Shown here piece by piece: positions 1-6,023 of a stretch of 12,162 nucleotides of DNA. The position numbers and the translations under genes were made by a program. The first letter of the stretch is position 1; each line of letters starts with the position of its first letter. Below the pieces are notes generated by a model. The model had not been told where the DNA came from and made no database searches. It saw only the letters and a list, made by a program, of their open reading frames with translations. Origin of the DNA: an uncultured Collinsella sp. (GTDB lineage: Bacteria > Actinomycetota > Coriobacteriia > Coriobacteriales > Coriobacteriaceae). The DNA lies in the NCBI GenBank assembly GCA_900765185.1, contig CAAFQT010000196.1, positions 1-12,162 of the forward strand. Direction: 5' to 3'.

Positions 1-17
1 CGACGCTCTTCCGATCT
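1..17. other. Illumina TruSeq adapter remnant at contig end
   Basis: The first 17 bases, CGACGCTCTTCCGATCT, are identical to the 3' end of the Illumina TruSeq universal adapter / read 1 primer. Genomic sequence starts at 18. This is a library artefact that escaped trimming, and it marks the left edge as a contig end, so the truncation of the adjacent gene has no biological meaning. Confidence 0.96.
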
Positions 18-1283
18 TTCATCGTTGACTTCGTTGGCATCCGCAACCTCGGCCTCGACATCCGCACTGGTCGCAGCTTCGAATGCTGCGGCGGCGTGGT
101 CGAGCGAGGGCCAAACCTCAATAGCCGCCTCCTCGTTATTGGGCATGACGGCGATCGAGTACTCGGGCTCGGCGTGGAGCGCGCGGGCCAGCAATCCGTC
201 GCGGGTGAGCGCGGCGACCGGCGCGGCGGTGAGCTCAGGCGCGCGGCGCAGTTCGCCGATCAGCGTCATGGCGTCGTGCATGAGCGAAAGCGGGGTCTCG
301 GTCGTGTCCGCGACCAGGGCGGCACCGGCAACGGCACCTGCGTGGTCCAGCACGGTGGCGGGCTTGGCGGCACAAAAGTCGACAAAACGCTTGTAGCCGG
401 CGCACTTGACCATGCGCTCGGCAGTCTTGCGGGCGGCGGGGTCGATGTCTGCGGCCACGATGCGCGCCTGGCGCTCGCGCGCTGCCGCCTCGCGCTCGCG
501 CGCCTCGGCAAGCAGCTGCTCCCACAGGGCGGCGTCGTGCAGCTGCCAGCCCTCAAAGCCCCAGCGCTCGCGCACAGCGCCCGGGGCGCGGTCGGTCAGA
601 ATGTTCACGGCCTCCAACAGCAGGCCGCCGCCGGCGCATGAGGCGTCGATCAGCGTGGGCAGGGCTTCGTTTTCGTAGTCGTCGGCCGTCAGCTCGCGCT
701 CGCATAGCGCGGTCCAGCCGACCTGCGCCAGCACCAGGGCGGCGTAGTCGGGGCGCAGCACGTGCGTACCCTCGCCGGCGCGGGTCGCTGCGGGCGGCAG
801 ACGCTTGAACAGCGGATCGCCCGAAAGGTCCAGGCTGATGCTCGCGCGGCGCTGACGCAGCGAAAGCAGCAGGTGAACATCGGGATCGGTGGCGTTGACA
901 TCGGCGCGACGGCCCGTGGTTTCGGCCAAGCGGTCGCACAATGCGTCCTTGGCGCGCAGGGCCGAGAAGCGCGTGTTGCGCAGCTGCTCGGTCACGCCGC
1001 GGGCGGTGATGGCAATGGTGGCGCCGGGGCGGACGATGTTCTCCCAGGCGATGTCGTAAACGCTATCGTACAGCTCATCGGCATCCTGCGCCTCAAAGCG
1101 CCCGAGCACCGCAAACACGCGGCTCGCTAGGCGCGACCACAGACAGGCGCGGTAGCCTTCTTCGAGCTCGCCCTCAAACGTGGCGCGGCCCTTCAGCCGG
1201 CGAACATGCGAAAGCCCGAGGCGTTTAAGCTCATCGGCGAGTACGGACTCAAAGCCCTCGGGGCAGCTTGCGTAAAATTCCAT
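18..1283 (-). CDS. rlmL: RlmL/RlmKL-type 23S rRNA methyltransferase, N-terminal part (3' end cut by contig edge)
   Basis: The frame opens at ATG 1283 (MEFYASCPEGFESVLADELK) behind an AGAGAGG ribosome binding site and runs 422 codons with no stop into the adapter. Order of parts: N-terminal ferredoxin-like and THUMP RNA-binding region (about residues 1-155, ending ASISLDLSGDPL), then a Rossmann methyltransferase domain (about 165-395). Family blocks such as SLWSRLASR-like CLWSRLASRVF, LDLSGD and TDRAPG...RWGFEGW...HDAALW closely match E. coli RlmL, which makes m2G2445 in 23S rRNA; in the fused RlmKL form a C-terminal domain makes m7G2069. The RlmK half, if present, lies beyond the contig end. 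Oddity: motif I reads DASCAGGG (213-220) instead of DPxCGSGT, and the expected NPPYG motif IV is replaced by about ADTTET (325-330), so the RlmL active site looks lost. The family is secure; activity is doubtful. Confidence 0.86.
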
Positions 1284-1310
1284 GGGTGACCTCTCTGGTT
1301 GCGTCGCTCC

Positions 1311-1320
1311 ATTATATGAT
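1311..1320. promoter_or_regulatory. Candidate divergent, overlapping -10 boxes between rlmL and the HAD gene
   Basis: In the 75-bp gap between the divergent starts, a perfect TATAAT is read on the minus strand (1316-1311, towards rlmL) and TATGAT on the plus strand (1315-1320, towards the HAD gene). They overlap by two bases. I see no good -35 hexamer at 17 bp for either direction, so the assignment rests on the -10 elements and the lack of other space for promoters. Confidence 0.4.
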
Positions 1321-1358
1321 GGATGCCTCGTCTGCCCTTATCCTCGAAAGGAACTCAT

Positions 1359-2186
1359 ATGATTGATGCGTGCCCCGATTCCGCCGTGCTCTTTTTTGAC
1401 GTGGACGGCACGCTGACGTCGTTCGATCCCGACGATATGACCGATAAGGACTTCAATGCAGTCCATCCGTCGAAGGCTGTTGTCGATGCATTTGGTCGCC
1501 TGCGCAATGCGGGTCACCAGGCATTTATCTGCACGGGTCGTCCCTTGTGGCTGATTGCCGATGGCCTGCGCACGCTGAACCCGGCGGGTGTCGTTGCCAT
1601 GGCGGGAGCGACGCTCGAGGTCGAGGGCCGCGTGGTGCATGAGGACTGCTTTGACGAGGACGTTATTGAGGAGCTTGCGCGCCGTATGGCCGCGGCAGGG
1701 ATTGAGGCCTTTTTCGAGACCAACGTGGCTACTTTTGCCCTGGAACCCGCGGGTGTTGAGCAGTCGTCTCTGATCGGCACTTCTGTGGTGCACAGCACCG
1801 AGGAAATGCGCGTCGACGGCAGTCTGCGCGTGGGCAAGGTGTGCATCGTCGCGAGCGACCTGGCTCGCGTAGCCAACGATGATGGCTTTATCGATCGCGA
1901 GTTTGAGTTGTGCAACACCGGTGGTCAGAATCGCGAGCTGAGCCCCAAGGGCATTGACAAGGGCGTGGGCGTGGCGCGAGCGCTGGAATACCTGGGTCGC
2001 ACCGGCAACGCGCGCACCTTTGGCTTTGGTGATTCCGGCAACGACCTGGGCATGCTCGCTGCGGTCGAGACGGCTGTCGCCATGGGCAACGCCATGCCTG
2101 AGGTCAAGGCGGTCGCCGACTACGTGACCGACGATGTCGCACACGACGGCACCGTCACAGCGATGCAGCATTTCGGCCTCATCTAA
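1359..2186 (+). CDS. HAD-superfamily (Cof-type, IIB) sugar-phosphate phosphatase
   Basis: 275 residues, soluble. All four HAD motifs are visible: motif I DVDGT (14-18, nucleophile D14, acid/base D16), motif II CTGR (T59), motif III around K197/K201 (SPKGIDKGVG), and motif IV GDSGNDLGM (224-232). The cap between about residues 80 and 190 is of the C2 (IIB) size, as in Cof/YidA-type phosphatases, which hydrolyse phosphorylated sugars or cofactors such as FMN or PLP. The start chosen is ATG 1359, preceded by GAAAGGA at a good distance; an in-frame ATG at 1323 has no ribosome binding site and sits in the promoter region. The next gene on the same strand is a transaldolase 193 bp downstream, compatible with a sugar-phosphate role, though co-transcription is uncertain. 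The specific substrate cannot be predicted. Confidence 0.9.
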   Translation: MIDACPDSAVLFFDVDGTLTSFDPDDMTDKDFNAVHPSKAVVDAFGRLRNAGHQAFICTGRPLWLIADGLRTLNPAGVVAMAGATLEVEGRVVHEDCFDEDVIEELARRMAAAGIEAFFETNVATFALEPAGVEQSSLIGTSVVHSTEEMRVDGSLRVGKVCIVASDLARVANDDGFIDREFELCNTGGQNRELSPKGIDKGVGVARALEYLGRTGNARTFGFGDSGNDLGMLAAVETAVAMGNAMPEVKAVADYVTDDVAHDGTVTAMQHFGLI

Positions 2187-2325
2187 TGAATCCCGCGTTC
2201 TGACGTTTGCCCAAACTGCGACTCTTTGCTTTTGCATGCTCAATCGATTTATCAATCCAAACACTGAGGTGTTTATACCGTTCGCCGAGAAGATAAAAAA
2301 CCGCAGCTCACGCCTTGATAAACGT

Positions 2326-2350
2326 AGGTAAAGTGTTTAGCAGTTTACCG
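2326..2350 (+). promoter_or_regulatory. Inverted-repeat motif upstream of transaldolase (copy A of a 25-bp repeat)
   Basis: GGTAAA (2327-2332) and TTTACC (2344-2349) form a 6-bp inverted repeat 30 bp before the transaldolase ATG. TTGATA at 2315-2320 could be its -35, with only a weak TAGCAG -10 inside the motif at 2338-2343. A near copy (22 of 26 aligned columns) occurs downstream of the gene at 3287-3312. It could be an operator or a leader hairpin. The rest of the 2187-2379 gap contains only a weak hairpin (2259-2274). Confidence 0.35.
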
Positions 2351-2379
2351 GCCTTATGCAAGCGAAAGGAATCAGGCAG

Positions 2380-3084
2380 ATGGCAATCAAGGTGTTCGCT
2401 GACGGTGCAAACCTCGAGGGCATGCTCGACATGTACGAGAACGGCAACGTTCAGGGTTTCACGACCAACCCGTCCCTTATGAAGAAGGGCGGCGTGACGG
2501 ATTACCGCGCGTTTGCCAAAGAGGTCTTGACCCACATCACCGATGTGTCCGTCTCGTTTGAGGTCTTTGCCGACGACGTCGAGACCATGGAGGTCGAGGC
2601 GCGCGAGATCGCTACCTGGGCCGAGAACGTCTACGTCAAGATTCCGTGCGTGACCACCAAGGGCGGGTCCACCGCCGAGCTGGTGCGCAAGCTTTCGGCC
2701 GACGGCATCAAGGTCAACGTCACCACCATCTTTACGCCTACGCAGGTCGATGAGATGGTCGAGGCCGTTGACGCCGAGACGCCGTCCATCATCTCGCTCT
2801 TTGCCGGCCGCATCGCCGATACCGGCGTCGACCCCATTCCGTTTATGACGGAGTCGGTTAAGAAGGCCGCCGCAAAGCCCAACTGTGAGGTCCTGTGGGC
2901 GTCCACGCGCGAGCTCATCAACATTTACCAGGCAGAAGCCTGCGGTTGCCAGATCATTACGGTGCCCAACAGCATCCTGGCCAAGCGCAAGAACATCGGT
3001 CGCGACCCGTACGAGGTCTCGCTCGACACCGTGCGCGGCTTTGCCAAGGATATCGCCGCTTTGGGCTTCCATATCCTGCCGTAG
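2380..3084 (+). CDS. Transaldolase / fructose-6-phosphate aldolase-like enzyme
   Basis: 234 residues, the short single-domain TIM-barrel form of class I aldolases (FSA/TalC size; classical TalB-type transaldolases are over 300). Diagnostic blocks: FADGAN near the N-terminus in place of the usual LDTA/LDTS strand, TTNPS at 28-32, VKIPC with the probable Schiff-base lysine K87, NVTTIF (about 107-112), then the barrel strands ISLFAGRIADTG and EVLWASTR. It would catalyse dihydroxyacetone transfer between sedoheptulose-7-phosphate and glyceraldehyde-3-phosphate, or a simple fructose-6-phosphate aldol reaction, in the non-oxidative pentose phosphate pathway. The start is ATG 2380, after AAAGGA and CAGG; an in-frame ATG at 2356 adds eight unconserved residues. 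The last codons (LGFHILP) recur in a decayed copy 155 bp downstream. Transaldolase versus F6P aldolase activity cannot be settled here. Confidence 0.9.
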   Translation: MAIKVFADGANLEGMLDMYENGNVQGFTTNPSLMKKGGVTDYRAFAKEVLTHITDVSVSFEVFADDVETMEVEAREIATWAENVYVKIPCVTTKGGSTAELVRKLSADGIKVNVTTIFTPTQVDEMVEAVDAETPSIISLFAGRIADTGVDPIPFMTESVKKAAAKPNCEVLWASTRELINIYQAEACGCQIITVPNSILAKRKNIGRDPYEVSLDTVRGFAKDIAALGFHILP

Positions 3085-3237
3085 CGCGAACACTGACTAC
3101 GCCGCGGGCTGCTCGCCCCGGCTTTCCTTTCCCTATCGCTCACGCGCTCCGCGAGGGTCGCGCTAGGCAAAGGAAAGGCCGGGGCTGCCGACACGAGCTT
3201 GCCAGCAAGTTGGCGCTTGGCTTCCATATCCTGCCGT
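3064..3237 (+). repeat. Direct repeat: transaldolase 3' end and a decayed second copy
   Basis: GGCTTCCATATCCTGCCGT occurs at 3064-3082, the end of the coding region, and again at 3219-3237, 155 bp later. The similarity continues upstream with small gaps (TTGCCA and GCTT blocks), so the second copy translates as LASKLALGFHILP against FAKDIAALGFHILP in the gene. Between them lies the hairpin at 3115-3185. The arrangement resembles an insertion that duplicated its target, or a remnant of an alternative gene end. Confidence 0.75.
3115..3185. repeat. Long imperfect hairpin in the transaldolase-tex gap
   Basis: GCCCCGGCTTTCCTTT (3115-3130) pairs with 3169-3185, with one bulged base, and pairing continues less perfectly through CCTA towards a GC-rich centre (CGCGCTCCGCGAGGGTCGCG). 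There is no T-run on either side, so it does not look like a rho-independent terminator. It is more like a REP/MITE-type palindrome. It is bracketed by the direct repeat of the transaldolase end. Confidence 0.6.
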
Positions 3238-3286
3238 GGGCAAAGGTACCCCCGCCTGCGCCGTGCAAAATTGAGAGTATTCAGCA

Positions 3287-3312
3287 AGGTAAAGGTCTTT
3301 ATCAGTTAACCG
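3287..3312 (+). repeat. Copy B of the 25-bp motif that precedes transaldolase
   Basis: AGGTAAAG, TTTA, CAGTT and ACCG blocks occur in the same order as at 2326-2350, with one single-base gap and three mismatches. Copy B lies inside the 216-bp element, between its left terminus and the terminator stem. Its function is unknown. Confidence 0.45.
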
Positions 3313-3314
3313 AA

Positions 3315-3377
3315 GCATGGAACGGCCCCCGTTTTGGCTCTGATGACGCTAAAACGGGGGCTGTTCCATGCTTTTTC
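3315..3377 (+). terminator. Strong intrinsic terminator, probably bidirectional, between transaldolase and tex
   Basis: A 21-bp stem (3315-3335 with 3351-3371), interrupted only by one G-T wobble, closes a 15-nt loop and is followed on the plus strand by TTTTT (3372-3376). On the minus strand the stem is followed only by TTCGGTT, so termination should be stronger for transaldolase than for tex. Confidence 0.85.
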
Positions 3378-3464
3378 GTCTCTGAGGGGCATCCGGAACG
3401 GTGGAATTTGCAGAATACTCGCGATTTTGCACATCGCTACAGGGGGTACCTTTGCTTTGGCGGT

Positions 3465-5612
3465 TTACTTGCCCTGTACCATGGTGAGGGAGATCTTCTT
3501 GCGGTCGCGATCGACCTTTTCGACCCACACATTGACCGTGTCACCGACGCGCACGACGTCGCTGGGGTGCTTGACAAAGCGGTTGGCCAGCTTAGAGATA
3601 TGTACGAGGCCGTCCTGGTGCACTCCCACGTCGACGAAGGCGCCAAAGTCCACAACGTTGCGCACCGTGCCCTTGAGTTCCATGCCGGGTTCCAGGTCGT
3701 CGATGGAAAGCGCTGAGCGGCTAAAGACCACCTCGGGCGCATCGTCGCGCGGGTCGCGACCGGGCTTCTTGAGCTCGTTGACAATGTCGATGAGCGTGAG
3801 GGTGCCGCAGTCCAGGTCGCTTGCCAGCGCCGAGATGCTGCCCAGGCGGCGCTCGATGTCGGGCACGCCGCCGCGGCTGAGCTCGCTGGCCCCAACGCCG
3901 GCGCGCTTCAGGACGGACGTGGCCGCCTCGTAGCTCTCGGGGTGGACGCTTGTCGCGTCGAGTGGGTTCTTGCCGCCGCTAATGCGCAAAAAGCCCGCGG
4001 CGTTGAGATATGCCTTGGGTCCCAGCTTGGGGACCTTCTTAAGCTGGCGGCGATCGGTAAAGGCGCCGTTTTCCTCGCGGTAGGCCACGATGTTTTTGGC
4101 CACGCTCGGCGTGATGCCCGATACGTATCCCAGCAGGCTCGCGCTCGCGGTATTCACGTCGACGCCCACGCGGTTGACGACGTCCTCCACCACATGGCCC
4201 AGGGTGTGCGAAAGCTCGGCCTGGTCAAGGTCGTGCTGGTACTGGCCAACGCCGATGGACTGGGGCGGGATCTTGACGAGCTCTGCCAGCGGGTCCTGTA
4301 GACGGCGGCCCAGGCTCATGGCGCCACGCACGGTGACGTCCAGATCGGGATACTCCTGGCTGGCGAGCTCGGAGGCGGAGTACACCGATGCGCCGGCCTC
4401 GTTGACGATGGTGTATCGCAGCTCAGGCGCCTGCTCGGCGATGAACTCCGAGACGACTTCCTCGGTCTCGCGGCTGGCGGTGCCGTTGCCGATGACGATG
4501 GTGTTGACGCTGTCCTTTTTGACGAGGCGGGCGAGCTCGCGCTTGGTGCCGGCGACGTCGTGGCGCGGCTTGGTGGGATAGACCACGCCGTGGTCGAGCA
4601 GCTTGCCGGTCTCGTCCATGACGGCGACCTTGCAGCCGGTGCGGTAGCCCGGATCGAGCGCGAGCACGCGGGCGCCACGGACGGGGCGTGCCGAGAGCAG
4701 GCCTTCGAGATTCTTGGCAAAAACGTTGATGGCCTCGGTCTGGGCGCGAACGGTGAGTTTGGCGCGGGCCTCGCGCTCCAGCGAGGGGGCCATGAGGCGC
4801 TTGTAGCCGTCGGCGATGGCGGCGTCAAAGACGGGCGCGAAGACGCCCTGGCGTCGGGGCCAACGGCTGCCGAGGCGTGCCGTGGCGGCGGCGCCGTCGA
4901 CGTTCACGCGCACGCGGAGCTTGCCCTCGCGCTCACCGCGGTCGATAGCCAGCACGCGGTGGTTGGGTATACGGCGCAGCGGCTCATCATAGCTGTAGTA
5001 CGGCTCGTAGGGGGTCTTCTCGGTGGGGTCGGTGGCCTCGACGACGATGTCTGCGGTGTTTTGCGTAAAGGCACGCAGGTCGGCGACGTTCTCGGGGTCC
5101 TCGGCCACCGTCTCGGCCACGATGTCCGCCGCGCCGGCGAGCGCCTTCTCGGGCGTGTCGAAGCCGGCTTCCTCGTTGACGTATGCCGCGGCGGCGTCGA
5201 GCGCGCTGCCCTTGGCCGAGGCCTGCATGATGACCATGTTGGCAAGTGGCTCCAGGCCTGCCTCGCGGGCCTTCTGTGCGCGGGTCATGCGCTTTTTGCG
5301 GTAGGGCTTGTAGAGGTCCTCGACACGCTGGAGCTGCGTGGCCTCGCGAATTTGCTGTTCGAGCTCGGGCGTAAGTTTGCCCTGGGCGTCGATGAGCAGA
5401 ATGACGTCCTCTTTGCGCTGTTCAAGATTGCGCAGGTAGGACAGGCGCTCGTCGAGTGCGCGCAGGGCGACGTCGTCCATTCCGCCTGTGGCTTCCTTGC
5501 GGTAGCGCGAGATAAAGGGGATGGTGTTGCCCTCGTCGATGAGCTTGACGGCTGCCTCGATGTTGGCGGCCTTAAGGTTGAGCTCGTGGGCGAGCTGGGC
5601 GATAAGATCCAT
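3465..5612 (-). CDS. tex: Tex, S1-domain RNA-binding transcription accessory protein
   Basis: 715 residues. Domains in order: N-terminal helical HtH/Tex region (about 1-310, starting MDLIAQLAHELN, with the conserved NTIPFISRYRKEATGGMDD block), YqgF/RNase H-like domain starting at ALDPGYRTG (D320) and including GNGTASRETE, helix-hairpin-helix repeats (NTASASLLGYVSG...NIVAYREENGAF...KVPKLGPKAY), then a C-terminal S1 domain (640-711, FGAFVDVGVHQDGLVHIS). The blocks SIGVGQYQHD, RLQDPLAELVKI and ELKKPGRDPR match E. coli YhgF. Tex binds nucleic acid and is implicated in transcription and RNA maintenance in the cytoplasm. The start is ATG 5612 after AAGGAG four bases away; the frame stays open 87 bases further upstream without a comparable site. 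The protein ends just after S1, lacking the basic tail seen in E. coli. It is monocistronic, convergent with transaldolase. Confidence 0.95.
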   Translation of the reverse strand: MDLIAQLAHELNLKAANIEAAVKLIDEGNTIPFISRYRKEATGGMDDVALRALDERLSYLRNLEQRKEDVILLIDAQGKLTPELEQQIREATQLQRVEDLYKPYRKKRMTRAQKAREAGLEPLANMVIMQASAKGSALDAAAAYVNEEAGFDTPEKALAGAADIVAETVAEDPENVADLRAFTQNTADIVVEATDPTEKTPYEPYYSYDEPLRRIPNHRVLAIDRGEREGKLRVRVNVDGAAATARLGSRWPRRQGVFAPVFDAAIADGYKRLMAPSLEREARAKLTVRAQTEAINVFAKNLEGLLSARPVRGARVLALDPGYRTGCKVAVMDETGKLLDHGVVYPTKPRHDVAGTKRELARLVKKDSVNTIVIGNGTASRETEEVVSEFIAEQAPELRYTIVNEAGASVYSASELASQEYPDLDVTVRGAMSLGRRLQDPLAELVKIPPQSIGVGQYQHDLDQAELSHTLGHVVEDVVNRVGVDVNTASASLLGYVSGITPSVAKNIVAYREENGAFTDRRQLKKVPKLGPKAYLNAAGFLRISGGKNPLDATSVHPESYEAATSVLKRAGVGASELSRGGVPDIERRLGSISALASDLDCGTLTLIDIVNELKKPGRDPRDDAPEVVFSRSALSIDDLEPGMELKGTVRNVVDFGAFVDVGVHQDGLVHISKLANRFVKHPSDVVRVGDTVNVWVEKVDRDRKKISLTMVQGK

Positions 5613-5693
5613 GGGACTCCTTGCGTTTAAGGTGCGTTTGCAGCACAGGGCTACCAAGGATACCACCCGTTTCAAAAGACTGTTTTGGGCCCG

Positions 5694-5855
5694 CGCCACG
5701 AAAACGACCTATCTACTACGTTTGAACCGTATGGGTCGACCATCCCCCGGTTTTCCGAGAATGCGCAAGCCGTCTACCTGCGCTTTTGATTTTAGGAAAT
5801 TCGGCATGGTTGAGGGCGGTCGGTTAAACGTAGTAGATAGGCCCATTTCGTGGCG
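5694..5855. mobile_element. MITE-like element with 35-bp terminal inverted repeats
   Basis: The left terminus 5694-5729 and the reverse complement of 5821-5855 agree at 31 of 36 aligned positions: CGCCACGAAA, then a short mismatched patch, then CCTATCTACTACGTTT exactly, then AACCG after one gap. The 91-bp interior has no ORF. A small internal hairpin (GCGCA/TGCGC) is followed by TTTTGATTTT at about 5764-5796. No target-site duplication is visible. It lies 82 bp upstream of the tex start. This covers much of the 5613-6023 gap; 5613-5693 is the tex leader, in which I find no convincing promoter, and 5856-5915 shows nothing recognisable. Confidence 0.65.
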
Positions 5856-5915
5856 AACGAATCAAGCCGAGGTGCAAAATAGCCCCCGCCCCAGAAAAAT
5901 CGTCGGCAAGGTAGC

Positions 5916-5951
5916 AAAATGCCCCGCGGGCAGGAGGCTGCTCGCGGGGCA
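5916..5951 (-). terminator. Intrinsic terminator of the SDR-MFS-Gfo operon
   Basis: On the minus strand TGCCCCGCG pairs with CGCGGGGCA, and after a one-base mismatch GCAG pairs with CTGC around a CCTC loop. TTTT follows directly. It lies 72 bp beyond the stop of the Gfo/Idh/MocA gene. A minor 5-bp hairpin (CCGAA/TTCGG, 5978-5990) precedes it. Confidence 0.88.
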
Positions 5952-6023
5952 AAGAAGAGGGGCTTGTTGGTGACGGACCGAAGGGTTCGGCATGGGGTTT
6001 CTGCCGCGGTCGCTCTTAAGGCA

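Larger units (their letters stand above)
3240..3455. repeat. 216-bp inverted-repeat element (48-bp imperfect termini) between convergent genes
   Basis: Bases 3240-3287 and the reverse complement of 3408-3455 match at 39 of 48 positions without gaps. Each begins with a perfect 14-mer GCAAAGGTACCCCC and shares the inner blocks GTGCAAAAT and GAGTATTC. A second hairpin, a strong terminator, is nested inside at 3315-3377. The right end stops 9 bp short of the tex stop codon. There is no coding capacity. It fits a non-autonomous palindromic element that supplies transcription termination for the convergent transaldolase and tex genes. Confidence 0.7.

Noticed and set aside
1338..2264. A 308-codon minus-strand frame opposite the HAD gene
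   Set aside because: The plus strand carries all four HAD motifs and a ribosome binding site; the minus frame has neither motifs nor a plausible start.
2259..2274. AAACAC-TGAG-GTGTTT hairpin after the HAD gene
   Set aside because: The stem is only 6 A/T-rich base pairs and no T-run follows, so it is too weak to call a terminator.
3115..3185. Hairpin considered as the transaldolase terminator
   Set aside because: No T-run follows on either strand, and a much better terminator with TTTTT lies at 3315-3377.
3064..3455. Repeats in the transaldolase-tex gap considered as a CRISPR array or attachment site
   Set aside because: There are only two direct copies, one within a gene; no regular spacer length, no cas genes, no integrase and no tRNA nearby.
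2895..3716. A plus-strand frame crossing the transaldolase end, the repeats and the end of tex
   Set aside because: It uses the wrong frame of two real genes and reads through hairpins and a terminator. It is useful only because it happens to translate the decayed copy of the transaldolase end.
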